Notes under the pieces: generated by a model
Database searches by the model: none
Told to the model about the DNA's origin: nothing
Seen by the model: only the letters and a program-made list of their open reading frames with translations
Translations under genes and position numbers: made by a program
DNA from: JBBQZU01 sp041749535
GTDB lineage: Bacteria > Bacteroidota > Bacteroidia > Flavobacteriales_D > Cryomorphaceae
Reading direction: 5' to 3'
Assembly: GCA_041749535.1 (NCBI GenBank)
Contig: JBGTBE010000099.1
Location: 33,413 to 97,412, forward strand
DNA: 64,000 nucleotides
In this document: positions 43,801-52,879 of the stretch, in pieces
Numbering within the stretch: position 1 is the stretch's first letter
Layout: every line of letters begins with the position of its first letter

Positions 43801-44121
43801 ATATATGTAGATGATATAAATCTCATCACAGATATTACCATAGGCACATCGGATGCTGATCAAAAATATGCATCCATAAACCTCTTCCCAAACCCTTCCA
43901 GCGGAAATACTACGCTTCTTGTAGACCTAAAGACAGGAGGTTTGGTTGAAGCTGATCTCCGGGATGCACTTGGCAGGAAAGTTTTGCAAATAAGCAAAGG
44001 CTATTTTACTGAAGGGCAGCATATGATGGAATTTAATATTTCAGGATTGGCTCCGGGTATATACGCAGTAAGATTTGCGCAGGATGGCAGCGTGACTTCA
44101 CGTTTGCTCCTTATTCAATGA
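40807..44121 (+). CDS. T9SS-exported propeller protein (VPS10/BNR repeats, PKD, type A sorting domain)
   Basis: An 1104-residue secreted protein. Signal peptide ends near VVQSQ. From about 110 to 740 repeated BNR/sortilin-like blades are seen, with the typical DGGATW, NGGETW, DGGTTW, NGGQDW and DGGESW aspartate boxes. A PKD-like domain follows (about 755-840: LLCKGDATTFTNLSV, NEGSYEVKLRVENAAG), then a MAM/jelly-roll-like domain and a type A sorting domain from about 1020 (INLFPNPSSGNTTLLVDL, LAPGIYAVRF). A surface glycan-binding or hydrolytic role is possible. Its ATG is at 40807. Ends overlap the convergent OmpA gene by 11 bp. Confidence 0.88.
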   Translation: MKRTGWILLMMCCTLVVQSQPWVALMEDRSVSFYDVQNAFNQHWGDAPYSRGLGYKQYKRWENFMEPRVYPHGNRPDGKVVLQALKDAKKLSSKSNSVWQAVGPTSWESQAWNPGLGRVTVIAVDPQNSETLYVGTPAGGLWRSIDNGGSWTPLTDHFMSMGVSGIAINPENSNEIYISTGDGNASDTYSLGVLKSVDGGATWQSTGLIHEVSENITCSKIMMHPLYHDTLWVGTSAGLYVTYNGGETWDRPITDRIRDIELNPANPDIVYASGDRLFRSENAGASFSAVTNGVPTTSEVNRLEIAVTPANPNYVYMVAGAASNSGFYGLYRSTDGGQSFELRSDSPNILTYAADGDGNGGQSWYDLAITASHTNAEVVLVGGINVWASTDGGTTWDIRSHWVWPSNIGYTHADIHTLEIYNGVLYCGSDGGIFRANSNLSAWTDLTEGLQISQYYKIAVSSTDPSLILTAAQDNGTNLFQGDGTYLHLLGGDGNMAAIDYSNHDVMYSAYPGGSFQISVNGGTSFESLVDGIEESGAWVTPFEIHPNDPDILFAAYENVWKRTGGAGWEPISDLPTVSTLRTLEVASANTDVIYTSTSSVLYRTTNGGQDWASISDGLPNLFITSVKTDPANADRVWVSFSGYSENQKVYFSPDGGESWTNESNNLPNVPVNCIAYGPGSDDGIYIGTDIGLFYKEAGLFNWVAYNEGLPNVIVNDIKFHAGTGTVLLGTYGRGVWSNINFNAAEVLPTPDFSTDEKLLCKGDATTFTNLSVNVSDNLVWTFEGGVPETSNELNPTVVYPNEGSYEVKLRVENAAGADSLIITNYIHVVDTIGGAVPFEEDFENVAEPTELYGWYRTSSGNQNWMINSETGYLSEQCVWVQNHNATPLTNYYLNSRSFDLSAADTALITMRVAYARRGASPLERLRIFTSTDCGETWDFKKTVNSNSSLPTAPPQESSFVPQGPDNWQLITVDNIPAEERTENFRFQLEFRSNEGNNIYVDDINLITDITIGTSDADQKYASINLFPNPSSGNTTLLVDLKTGGLVEADLRDALGRKVLQISKGYFTEGQHMMEFNISGLAPGIYAVRFAQDGSVTSRLLLIQ

Positions 44122-46174
44122 TCTTAAATTCTGTACGGCGATTTTCTTGCCTGCCTTCGTCCGTCTCGTTGGTGGCAATTGGTTCTGACTTACCGTAGCC
44201 CTTGTAAATGAGCCTTTCATTGGGAATGCCTTTGCCCACAAGGTACTCCACCACTGCGCGCGCCCTATTTTCCGAAAGGTCCTGGTTGTATTTATCACCT
44301 CCTACATTGTCAGTATGTCCTGATATTTCCACTTTTATTTGTGGGTTCTCCATGATCAGGTCACGAAGGCGGGTAAGTTCCGCTTCACTCTCATCGCGTA
44401 TGGTGAAGGCATTGTAATCGAAGAATATATTGCGCAGGACAATGCTCTCACCAATTTTAATTCGCTTCAGGCGAATGACAGTGTAAAACTCTCTGAAATA
44501 GGCGGTATCGGGAATATCGAAATTCATGGAGTAAAACAGGTATTTATCTGCGTTGACATTGATTCCGTAATTCCGGCCGGCGGGGAGTGACACCAGGTAG
44601 GCGCCCGATGATTTTTCAGTGGTAAAAGTGGCCAGCACGCCGGAAGTGCGGTTGTCAGTCAGATCTATTTTGGCTTCTACAGGCTCATTGGTTGCATCAT
44701 CAACAACAATCCCCTTGAGCAGGGTCATTTTGCTGGTGCGTATTTTTACTTCACGCTGTATGACTACTTCAGGTGTTTTTTCAGGCCTTCCGGCAAAAAG
44801 TTGTTCTTCGACATTGAGCACAGGCTGCTTCTCAGGGCCTAAAAATGTAATTCTGTAAATATCCTTCTCGCCATGGCCTTCGTCGCGTATGGAAGAATAA
44901 TAAGCTGTGCGACCATCGGCGGCCACCACAAAAAACACATCATCGTCGGGGGTATTGATGGGGTAACCTATATTCACAGGTGCTGACCATTTGCCATCTA
45001 CCATTTCTGAGTAAAATATATCGTTCCCACCCATGGTGTTGTGGCCTTTGGATGAGAAGTAGATGGTCTTGCCATCGGGGTGAATGTAAACCCCGTCTTC
45101 ATCATATTCAGAATTCACGACGCCCCCGAGATTCTGCGCCACACCCCAATCCTCTTTCTTAGCATCCCATGTCGAAACGTATATATCTCGCCCTCCCATG
45201 CCCCCGGGCTTTTCAGAAACAAAGTAGAGCAAGGAACCATCATACGAGAGGGATGCTGCTGATTCATGTGCATCCGTATTCACATTTTTACCCAATGCCC
45301 TTGGTTTGCTCCAAAACCCTTCCTGCAAATTCGATACATAAATATCACCACCACCCTTTATGGTTCCTTTGAATACAAACAGCGTTTTTCCATCGGGCGA
45401 TAGGCCGCTGCTGGCATCGTGTGCGGTGCTGTTCACACCTTCACCCATATTGGTGAGTGGGCTCCACACTCCGCCCGTGTTTCGGCTATAGTAAAGGTCT
45501 TCAATGGGCAGATTGTCCATTTCATCAAGGTGCCCCCCAGTGGTATTGGCCCTGCGCGCTGTGATGATGAGCAGGCTTTCGTCCGTGGAGATGAGGGGAG
45601 CGTATTCTGGCGCTTTGGAGTTAATTTGCTCACCCAGGTTGTCTATCCAAACCCGCTCCGGATGCTGCACAAGGAGTTTTCCGTTTTCCACTTCTGCGAT
45701 AAGTTTGCGCACGATCTTGAATTCGGATTCTTGACCTTGCTGTGCCCTGAGCACTTCCAGCTGCTGTTGGTATGCTTTGGCGGCTTTGTCCCACTCCTCA
45801 TTCAGGTGAAAGGCACGCCCCAGCAAGTAGTGAATGTTGTAGGTATCGTAATTGGGATTTAGCTCGAAAGAGCGCTGCAGGAATGCAATGCTTTCGCGCT
45901 TGTACGGCGAGTATAGGTAGCACACCCCCAGCTTATAGTTCACCTCAGCATTGTTGGGGTTGAACTCCTGGGCCGCCTTGTAATAAGGAAGAGCCAGGTT
46001 AAAGTAGGCGTTGTTTCCCTGGTCAAAGACCTTATCTCCAGCCTTCATATTGTCTTTGGCGACTTTAAGTCCTTCCTTATCGGTTGGGAAAAACTCCTTC
46101 TCGAAAGGAGTATCCTTTTGGGCAGATGCCTGAAGCACAAAAGCAAAAGTGAGTAGCACTAGTAGTTTTTTCAT
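44111..46174 (-). CDS. PorE-like OmpA-family protein (TPR, PD40, carboxypeptidase-regulatory, OmpA-C)
   Basis: A 687-residue envelope protein: signal peptide MKKLLVLLTFAFVLQASAQ, TPR repeats (about 60-150), a PD40 propeller (about 190-440 with SPDGKTLFVFKG, SYDGSLLYFVSEK, HPDGKTIYFSSKG), a CRD-like sandwich (KMTLLKGIVVDDATNEPVEA, near 490-570) and OmpA-C (VEISGHTDNVGGDKYNQDLS, ending NRRTEFKIIE). This four-domain order is that of PorE of the T9SS. It follows a TPR protein by 4 bp on the same strand. Identity as true PorE versus a paralogue needs comparison; the protein at 21145 shares the design. Confidence 0.85.
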   Translation of the reverse strand: MKKLLVLLTFAFVLQASAQKDTPFEKEFFPTDKEGLKVAKDNMKAGDKVFDQGNNAYFNLALPYYKAAQEFNPNNAEVNYKLGVCYLYSPYKRESIAFLQRSFELNPNYDTYNIHYLLGRAFHLNEEWDKAAKAYQQQLEVLRAQQGQESEFKIVRKLIAEVENGKLLVQHPERVWIDNLGEQINSKAPEYAPLISTDESLLIITARRANTTGGHLDEMDNLPIEDLYYSRNTGGVWSPLTNMGEGVNSTAHDASSGLSPDGKTLFVFKGTIKGGGDIYVSNLQEGFWSKPRALGKNVNTDAHESAASLSYDGSLLYFVSEKPGGMGGRDIYVSTWDAKKEDWGVAQNLGGVVNSEYDEDGVYIHPDGKTIYFSSKGHNTMGGNDIFYSEMVDGKWSAPVNIGYPINTPDDDVFFVVAADGRTAYYSSIRDEGHGEKDIYRITFLGPEKQPVLNVEEQLFAGRPEKTPEVVIQREVKIRTSKMTLLKGIVVDDATNEPVEAKIDLTDNRTSGVLATFTTEKSSGAYLVSLPAGRNYGINVNADKYLFYSMNFDIPDTAYFREFYTVIRLKRIKIGESIVLRNIFFDYNAFTIRDESEAELTRLRDLIMENPQIKVEISGHTDNVGGDKYNQDLSENRARAVVEYLVGKGIPNERLIYKGYGKSEPIATNETDEGRQENRRTEFKIIE

Positions 46175-46178
46175 GGCA

Positions 46179-47273
46179 TCAGTATTTGCATGGACCAGAG
46201 CGATATGCGTCTGCGCCTGGTATTTTCATCTGTGATGCCATTTCCCAATCGGCGCAGGCACCAGGTATATCACGTACCATTTCTCGTGCTATTCCGCGGT
46301 TCAGATAAGCGTAGCCATAATTCGGATCCAACTTTATGGCTTCAGCAGCACAAGCGATGGCATCCTGGTACTTCTTCTGCTTGATGAGGGCACCAGCCAG
46401 GTTATTGTGCGCATAAGCATATGTAGCATCCAGTGCTATTGCCTTTCGGAAATCAGCTTCCGCTTTCTCATAATTGCCCAAAAGCTGATGAATATAGCCT
46501 CGGTTGTTGATCACAAGCGCATTCCCGGGGTCCAGGCGCACGGCTTGGTTGTATTCTGTAAGCGCTTCATCATATTTTTCCATTTTGCGGTACACCGCGC
46601 CCAGGTTGCTGTAGGCAATTCCCATTTTTGGATCCAGGTCTATGGCCTGATTGTAATCATCGGCAGCCGGCTGAAACCTGCTTTGCATCCTTCGCACTGT
46701 GCCCCGGTCATGCCAGGCCTGTGCATTTTTTCCGTTAAGGCGAATCGCCGCAGAGTAATCGCTCTCACATTCTATAAGGTCACCAGCGCGGTAATAAAGT
46801 TCTGCGCGGTACAAGTAAGACTCTTCAAGGTGTGCATCTCGCTCAATTGCCTTGGTGTAGGCATCCACCGCCTGCGCTTCCTCCCCTAGCAGATGTAGCG
46901 CCCTGGCGCGGTAAAAGTGCACCTGCCTGGCGGTATCGCTGAGCGCAATAAAAGCATCAAAGTCGATCACAGCATTTGGGTAGCGTTGAAGCCGCAGGTA
47001 GGTAGCGCCCCGGTTGTAGAGTGCTTTCGCAAAAGCGGGTTCTGCATCTATGGCTTTGCCAAATGCGACCAAGGCAGAGTCAGGTCGGTTATTATTGATG
47101 TGGTTGATGGCTTTGTTGTATTGGGCAAGTGCCTGCACAGAGATGCCCCCCTCCTGCTGATCGGCGGAAAGTGTATCCGTGGGAATGGCGACCCTCACCG
47201 TATCACCTTGGGCAGAGGCGGAAAAGGAACAAGCCAATAGAAGCAGAAACAGGAGTTGATAGCGCGCGTTCAT
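46179..47273 (-). CDS. Secreted TPR protein
   Basis: A signal peptide (LLFLLLLACSFSASAQG) followed by at least eight tetratricopeptide repeats (for example ALYNRGATYLRLQRYPNAVI, AYSNLGAVYRKMEKYDEALT, ALVINNRGYIHQLLGNYEKA), covering nearly the whole 364 residues. TPR arrays bind other proteins. It is translated 4 bp before the PorE-like gene, which suggests the two proteins function in the same envelope complex. The C-terminus ends with YRSGPCKY after ACADWEMASQM, a C-terminal motif frequent in Bacteroidota TPR proteins. Confidence 0.9.
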   Translation of the reverse strand: MNARYQLLFLLLLACSFSASAQGDTVRVAIPTDTLSADQQEGGISVQALAQYNKAINHINNNRPDSALVAFGKAIDAEPAFAKALYNRGATYLRLQRYPNAVIDFDAFIALSDTARQVHFYRARALHLLGEEAQAVDAYTKAIERDAHLEESYLYRAELYYRAGDLIECESDYSAAIRLNGKNAQAWHDRGTVRRMQSRFQPAADDYNQAIDLDPKMGIAYSNLGAVYRKMEKYDEALTEYNQAVRLDPGNALVINNRGYIHQLLGNYEKAEADFRKAIALDATYAYAHNNLAGALIKQKKYQDAIACAAEAIKLDPNYGYAYLNRGIAREMVRDIPGACADWEMASQMKIPGADAYRSGPCKY

Positions 47274-47288
47274 ACTGCAATGTTTCCC

Positions 47289-47296
47289 GAAAGGTA
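47289..47296 (-). promoter_or_regulatory. Weak -7-like element of the TPR/PorE-like operon
   Basis: Minus-strand TACCTTTC, one mismatch to TAnnTTTG, 15 nt before the ATG at 47273. Confidence 0.35.
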
Positions 47297-47361
47297 GATG
47301 TAAATGTGAAAAATGGTGGCTGGTAATGTTCTATTTATAAAGGAGCGCTCGTGGAAAAACT

Positions 47362-47369
47362 TATTTTTG
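47362..47369 (+). promoter_or_regulatory. -7 element of the M42 peptidase gene
   Basis: TATTTTTG, exact TAnnTTTG, 17 nt before the ATG at 47387. It lies downstream of the GTG at 47351, arguing that translation begins at 47387. Confidence 0.55.
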
Positions 47370-47386
47370 GCAACAAAAAAAATAAA

Positions 47387-48481
47387 ATGGCTGAAAAATC
47401 CATACTCACAACCGCATCGCATACATTCCTTGAAGAATACATCAACAATGCCTCACCTACGGGTTTTGAAACTGCGGGCCAGCGTGTATGGCTTGATTAC
47501 CTGAAGCCGTATATTGATGGGTACCAAACGGATATTTATGGCTCTGTGGCAGCGGTGATTAATCCAGGCAAAAAATTCAAGGTTGCCATAGAGGCCCACG
47601 CTGATGAAATCAGCTGGTTTGTACATTACATCACCGACAAGGGTTTTATATACCTGCGCCGCAATGGAGGCAGCGACCATATGATTGCTCCGAGTAAGCG
47701 GGTTGTAATCCATACAGACAAAGGGCCGGTACGCGCAGTATTTGGATGGCCTGCCATACACACCCGCAACACAGCTGCGGGCAAGGATGAAGCGCCCACC
47801 ATGAAGAATATATTTCTCGACTGTGGCTGCGTCACCAAAGACGAAGTAGAGGCACTGGGTGTACATGTGGGATGCGTGGCCACCTTCGAGGATGAATTTA
47901 TGACACTCAATGACCGGTATTATCTGGGCAGGGCGCTCGACAACCGCATGGGTGGTTTTATGATTGCCGAAGTGGCAAGGCTTCTTCATAAAAACAAGAA
48001 AAAACTTCCTTTCACACTGTACATTGTAAACTCGGTGCAGGAAGAAATAGGCCTTCGCGGAGCTGAGATGATAAGCCGTGCGATAAATCCCGATGTAGCC
48101 ATCATCACCGATGTATGCCACGATACACAGACCCCTATGATCGACAAAATAGAACAGGGCGACCTGCACAGCGGCAAAGGACCTGTACTGACTTACGGAC
48201 CGGCGGTGCAAAACAACCTGCTGAAGAAAATCATATCTACAGCTCAGGCTAAAAAAATTCCGTTTCAGCGTGCTGCGGCCAGCAGGGCAACAGGCACTGA
48301 TACTGAATCATTCGCCTACTCCGGAACGGGTATAGCCTCAGCGCTGATATCACTGCCACTGCGCTATATGCACACCACCGTGGAGATGGTGCACAAGGAG
48401 GATGTGGAGAATGTAATAAAACTGATCTATGAAAGCCTGCTCAGCATGAAAGCCGGCGAGGATTTCAGGTATATGAAGTAG
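47387..48481 (+). CDS. M42-family metallo-aminopeptidase
   Basis: A 364-residue dinuclear-metal aminopeptidase that forms large tetrahedral oligomers and trims peptides in the cytosol. Metal ligands are visible: AIEAHADEI (His71, Asp73), GRALDNRMGG (Asp185), VQEEIGLRGA (Glu219 catalytic, Glu220), IITDVCHD (Asp242) and LPLRYMHTTVE (late His). No signal peptide. The start ATG follows a perfect -7 element; a GTG 36 bp upstream is rejected for that reason. Stand-alone gene between envelope operons. Confidence 0.93.
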   Translation: MAEKSILTTASHTFLEEYINNASPTGFETAGQRVWLDYLKPYIDGYQTDIYGSVAAVINPGKKFKVAIEAHADEISWFVHYITDKGFIYLRRNGGSDHMIAPSKRVVIHTDKGPVRAVFGWPAIHTRNTAAGKDEAPTMKNIFLDCGCVTKDEVEALGVHVGCVATFEDEFMTLNDRYYLGRALDNRMGGFMIAEVARLLHKNKKKLPFTLYIVNSVQEEIGLRGAEMISRAINPDVAIITDVCHDTQTPMIDKIEQGDLHSGKGPVLTYGPAVQNNLLKKIISTAQAKKIPFQRAAASRATGTDTESFAYSGTGIASALISLPLRYMHTTVEMVHKEDVENVIKLIYESLLSMKAGEDFRYMK

Positions 48482-48973
48482 TTTTACTGATGGCCGAATT
48501 GCCACCGCATTGGAGCTTCGCGGGAGCGGGGTTAATTCCTTATGGTATTGTTCAGTTTTTGGGAACCCGCTGCCCTTGCAATGCAGCCGTATTTGCTTCG
48601 GTAAAAAATTCAAAATTCATATCCTAAACTAAACATATCTATAAAAATGGAAAAACCTGTGGCACTCGCACTACTTATGCCACAGTAATGCAAATACTAT
48701 AGGTCAAACAAACATTGGAGCACATAATTCAGAGAAGTAAATTAGTACAACTATGAAATACCGCCGCATTGCAAATGCAGCATAGCCAAGAAATCCAATT
48801 TAAAAAAAACCAGAAATTGCACCCTCTGTGATACATGCTATATGCGATTGGCCATAAAAAAATCAGTCAACATAATGCTTTTTCAGCCAACCAGAGCGCT
48901 ATTTTCACGTCAAGTAAATGTAGTTGGAAAATGGAGTGAATCCGGAGTTTCAACTTTGCCAATCGAACCAAAT
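48482..48973 (+). other. 492-bp gene-free stretch
   Basis: No gene is credible here on either strand, and no strong hairpin, repeat or tRNA is seen. A long in-frame extension of the next gene begins at 48842 but lacks a signal peptide and is AT-rich, so the region is probably untranslated. Its right end should hold the promoter of the following gene; CAACTTTG at 48951-48958 is a one-mismatch -7 candidate. Confidence 0.6.
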
Positions 48974-51900
48974 ATGAAACTACTGCGGCTCCTTATTCCA
49001 GTAGCGCTGATGCCATTGGTATCCTTCGCGCAACAGTCCAATCAGATGGATTCTCCTGACTTATTAGCGAAAAAACACGAAACAGCGCATCGGAACCCTG
49101 CCTTTATTGCAAATGCCGGGCAATGGGACGACCCTTCACTATATCATTACAACTCAGGTAATCTCGATGTTTTTATTGAAGCTGAAGGTTTTACTTATGT
49201 GCTCAGCGATCTCCAAAATATTGCGGAAATGCACGCTGCAGGAACACCCACATTTGAACTGGAGCATCTGCCAATAAACCGTCATGCCTTCAGCGTGCGC
49301 TTCGTAAATGGAAAAGCTGAAACACATAGTGGCCGTGGTAAGCGCAATGAGTATCAAAACTACTTTATAGGAAATGATCAGAGCAAGTGGAAAGGCAACG
49401 TGCCGCTGTATGGTGGTGTAGAACTCAAATCGGTGTACAGTGGAATTGATGTGGATGTAAAAGTTCGCAAAGGCGCAATGAAGTATGACCTTGTGGTAGC
49501 GCCTGGCGCCAATCCCAATGAGATCAAAATGGAGTACACAGGGCTAGATCACCTGGAAATTGTAAATGGCAACCTGGTACTGCATACCTCACTGGGCGAG
49601 CTCCAAGAAACCATACCCGTAGTTTGGCAGGATGTCAACGGAAAAACAGAGATCATTAAGTGCAACTATACGCTCACTGACGGTATCGTAGGATTTGCAT
49701 TTCCGGATGGCTACAACAAACAATACCCACTTATTATTGATCCCGTCCTTGTGGGTGCCACTTTGTCGGGAACTTCCGGGGGTTCGAATTTTGGTCATGG
49801 CGCTACATACGATATTGAAGGGAACATTTACACCCACGCCATTTCATTTGAGGGTGCCAACTATCCTGTTACTACCGGCGCCTTTCAAACTGTGAAGAAT
49901 GGCCTTGTTGCGGTATTGACCAAGTTCAATCCAGATGCTACAAACTTAATCTGGGCTTCATACCTGGGTGGAACTGGTGGTGATTATCCACACTCTATCA
50001 TCACCAATGCACAGGGTGAATTGTTCGTATATGGCACAACAAGTTCTGATGATTTCCCTGTAACACCTTGGGGATTCCAAACCCAAAACGCCGGTGGCGT
50101 AGACATATACGTAACGCATTTTAACAATACAGGCTCAGCGCTAATTGGCAGTACATACTTAGGCGGCTCGGCCACGGATGGCCGCAACAATACTTCCAGC
50201 TTTGGACACGATGGCTTTAGGGGAGAAATAGTACTCGATGACAACGGCAACGCATTTATTGCCACAGCAACGCAAAGCAGTGATTTCCCTGTAACACCGG
50301 GCTGTGTGCAGCCTGCTCTTTCTGGGACATCAGATGGTATGGTGGCAAAGTTTTCTCCCAATCTAAGTACACTATACTGGAGTACTTTCCTCGGTGGTTC
50401 AGAATCAGAAACAGCCTCCGGACTGCGCATCAGGCCCAATGGCAATGCAGTTGTTGCAGGTATTACAAGCAGCGATAATTTCCCCATGCCCGCAGGTGGT
50501 CATCAACCTGTCAAGGACACTGGATACGATGCATACATCTCTGAAATAAGCGAAGATGGAAGTACCATTGTACGAGGAACCTTTGCAGGAACATCATCAA
50601 ATGATTATGCCTTTTTTATAGACATAAACAATATCGGAATTTCTATTTACGGCATCAGCACTGGCGACTGGCCTGTGACCGCCGGTGCCTACGACTCAGG
50701 TGGCCGAACCTTTGTAACCCGCTATACCAACGACCTTACAATGCGGACTGAAAGCGCAAGGATTGCAGGCCAAGGTGGCTCACTGGTAGCATTTATGGTG
50801 GATTTGTGCGGGCGTGCATATATGAGTATGTACTCTGCCGGCGCAGGTTTGACCATCACCGACGATGCGGTATATCTAACGGGTGGATTCTACATTGTTG
50901 TACTTGATGAGAACCTGAGCGACATCGTTTTTGCAACCTATGGTCAAGGCTCACATGTGGATGGGGGTACAAGCAGGTTCGATCCGAAAGGCATCATCTA
51001 TCAAGGCGTTTGCTCAGGATCAGGATCCTTCGTCGGAACTCCTGGGGCCTGGTTTGTAAACCAGTCAGTGGGTTGGGACATAGGCGTTTTTAAAATTGAT
51101 TTTGGATTGAGTACCACTCTCGCTGCAGGTGCTACACCAAATCCAAATGGTTGCGCGCCCCACGAAGTGCAATTCAACAACTTCAGCACAGGCAATACCT
51201 TTTTATGGGATTTTGGGGATGGCTCGCCTACCAGCGATTTAAATGATCCTACCCATACCTACGATACACCCGGCGAATACCAGGTAATGCTTATAGCCAT
51301 AGACAGCACTTCCTGCAATATTGCTGATACTACTTTTATAAATCTCCAAATAGGCGAACCATTTGAACTCGAGCCAGAGTTTACTTACGAGTACAATTGC
51401 GAAGCACAGGAAATCACGCTGATCAACAGCACCGAAACCGGAGGAAATACCCTTATATTCGAATGGGATATGGGCGATGGAACGAGTTATTACACCTATG
51501 ATGCATCGCACGTGTATTCAGAAACGGGCATGTTTGAGGTCACCCTTACGGTTTCAAATCCACTCTGCAACGAGGAAGAATCTCTCAGTATTACAGTCCC
51601 TGTATACCAATTCATCACCGCACAGGGGGTAGGTGCAGCGGTAGATTTTTGCATTGATGCTACTGTACAATTTAACTATACAGGTAGTGGGGCGGATAGC
51701 TTTGAATGGCATTTTGGTGATGGAAATACGGGCACTGAAAATTCACCGCTTTATTCCTACGCAGAGCCCGGTACATATGATGTTACCCTGTACGTATTCA
51801 ATGAGTTTGCCTGCGAAACCAGCGACACCACTACCTTTCAGGTTACAATTCCACCACAGCCAGAAGTACAGGCCGAATTTGACGTAGTGCAGACTGGTAG

Positions 51901-52822
51901 CTGCAGTGAACTCGCGTTCAGTGCCCAGTCGCTTTCCACAGGCGCCATTATAGAATACGTATGGGGATTGAGCAATGGAGCAGAATATGAAGGTAACCCG
52001 CTCAGCGCAGATGTTGAAGATGCAGGCGTCTACGAACTCACGCTTATCGTTACTGAAGGCGTATGCAACTATCAGGATACCATTACATATACATTTGAAC
52101 TTATTCGCAGCACAGGCGCCAGTATCTCTCCTACGAATATACTGTGCTACAATGTTGGGTCCATTGAACTAGACGCGAGTGCCATCTACCCTGAAGCAGA
52201 ATATATTTGGACGCCGGGTGGGGAATCAACCCCGCAGATTACGGTGAGCCAAACGGGTATTTACACCGCCACTATTACCTACAACAATTGTGTGGAGGTG
52301 CTTACCACTGAATTGAAAGTAGGGCAGGAAATTCCTACTGACTATGCTTTCGAATCCTGCGACGGCATTCCTGTAGAAATAGCCATAGATTTTCCGGTTG
52401 TGGAAGACCCGTATTGGGTGGACGGAACTACGGCCAATCCCAGAATGGTGACAGAAGCCACGGTGTATCCCTACGAGTTTACCGACCACCTTGGATGCCG
52501 GCAATTTGGTGAAATAACTTTCAACCCCCTTCCGGACAATCCCCAAATAAAAATACCCAATATTTTTACCCCCAACGCCGATGGTCAAAATGATATCTTT
52601 CAACCATTGGGTGAGGAATTGCTCTATTATTCACTATCGGTGTACAACCGCTGGGGCAAAACCCTTTTCGAAACAAGTGATATTTATGGAGGCTGGAATG
52701 GCGTTATCGCGGATTCTAACGAACCCATTACTGATGGAAATTATTTCTACATCGTACGATATCAGGGAGAATGCGAGCCTGGCATTCAAGAAAAATCCGG
52801 ATGGGTGTACGTGAGTAGATAG
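48974..52822 (+). CDS. Giant T9SS surface protein (SBBP propeller, PKD domains, type B sorting domain)
   Basis: A 1282-residue secreted protein. Signal peptide MKLLRLLIPVALMPLVSFAQ; an N-terminal beta region (about 30-255, NPAFIANAGQWDDP then YPLIIDPVL) typical of this family; SBBP-type propeller repeats (about 270-690, with WASYLGG, GSTYLGG, WSTFLGG); three PKD domains (about 715-1000: FLWDFGDGSPTSD, FEWDMGDGTSYY, FEWHFGDGNTGTE); and a C-terminal gliding-motility-associated CHU_C type B sorting domain (IPNIFTPNADGQNDIF, YNRWGKTLFET). Start at 48974 gives the signal peptide. Likely a large adhesin or motility-associated surface protein. Confidence 0.9.
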   Translation: MKLLRLLIPVALMPLVSFAQQSNQMDSPDLLAKKHETAHRNPAFIANAGQWDDPSLYHYNSGNLDVFIEAEGFTYVLSDLQNIAEMHAAGTPTFELEHLPINRHAFSVRFVNGKAETHSGRGKRNEYQNYFIGNDQSKWKGNVPLYGGVELKSVYSGIDVDVKVRKGAMKYDLVVAPGANPNEIKMEYTGLDHLEIVNGNLVLHTSLGELQETIPVVWQDVNGKTEIIKCNYTLTDGIVGFAFPDGYNKQYPLIIDPVLVGATLSGTSGGSNFGHGATYDIEGNIYTHAISFEGANYPVTTGAFQTVKNGLVAVLTKFNPDATNLIWASYLGGTGGDYPHSIITNAQGELFVYGTTSSDDFPVTPWGFQTQNAGGVDIYVTHFNNTGSALIGSTYLGGSATDGRNNTSSFGHDGFRGEIVLDDNGNAFIATATQSSDFPVTPGCVQPALSGTSDGMVAKFSPNLSTLYWSTFLGGSESETASGLRIRPNGNAVVAGITSSDNFPMPAGGHQPVKDTGYDAYISEISEDGSTIVRGTFAGTSSNDYAFFIDINNIGISIYGISTGDWPVTAGAYDSGGRTFVTRYTNDLTMRTESARIAGQGGSLVAFMVDLCGRAYMSMYSAGAGLTITDDAVYLTGGFYIVVLDENLSDIVFATYGQGSHVDGGTSRFDPKGIIYQGVCSGSGSFVGTPGAWFVNQSVGWDIGVFKIDFGLSTTLAAGATPNPNGCAPHEVQFNNFSTGNTFLWDFGDGSPTSDLNDPTHTYDTPGEYQVMLIAIDSTSCNIADTTFINLQIGEPFELEPEFTYEYNCEAQEITLINSTETGGNTLIFEWDMGDGTSYYTYDASHVYSETGMFEVTLTVSNPLCNEEESLSITVPVYQFITAQGVGAAVDFCIDATVQFNYTGSGADSFEWHFGDGNTGTENSPLYSYAEPGTYDVTLYVFNEFACETSDTTTFQVTIPPQPEVQAEFDVVQTGSCSELAFSAQSLSTGAIIEYVWGLSNGAEYEGNPLSADVEDAGVYELTLIVTEGVCNYQDTITYTFELIRSTGASISPTNILCYNVGSIELDASAIYPEAEYIWTPGGESTPQITVSQTGIYTATITYNNCVEVLTTELKVGQEIPTDYAFESCDGIPVEIAIDFPVVEDPYWVDGTTANPRMVTEATVYPYEFTDHLGCRQFGEITFNPLPDNPQIKIPNIFTPNADGQNDIFQPLGEELLYYSLSVYNRWGKTLFETSDIYGGWNGVIADSNEPITDGNYFYIVRYQGECEPGIQEKSGWVYVSR

Positions 52823-52879
52823 TCTCAGCTTATCCATGATTCCACAATGATTCAATGGCCCCAAGCGTATGAAGACCAC

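Noticed and set aside
47453..48211. 252-codon minus-strand frame
   Set aside because: Antisense to the M42 peptidase, whose metal-binding motifs are all intact.
48842..48973. 44-codon upstream extension of the large surface protein
   Set aside because: It would place a hydrophilic stretch before a complete signal peptide at 48974.
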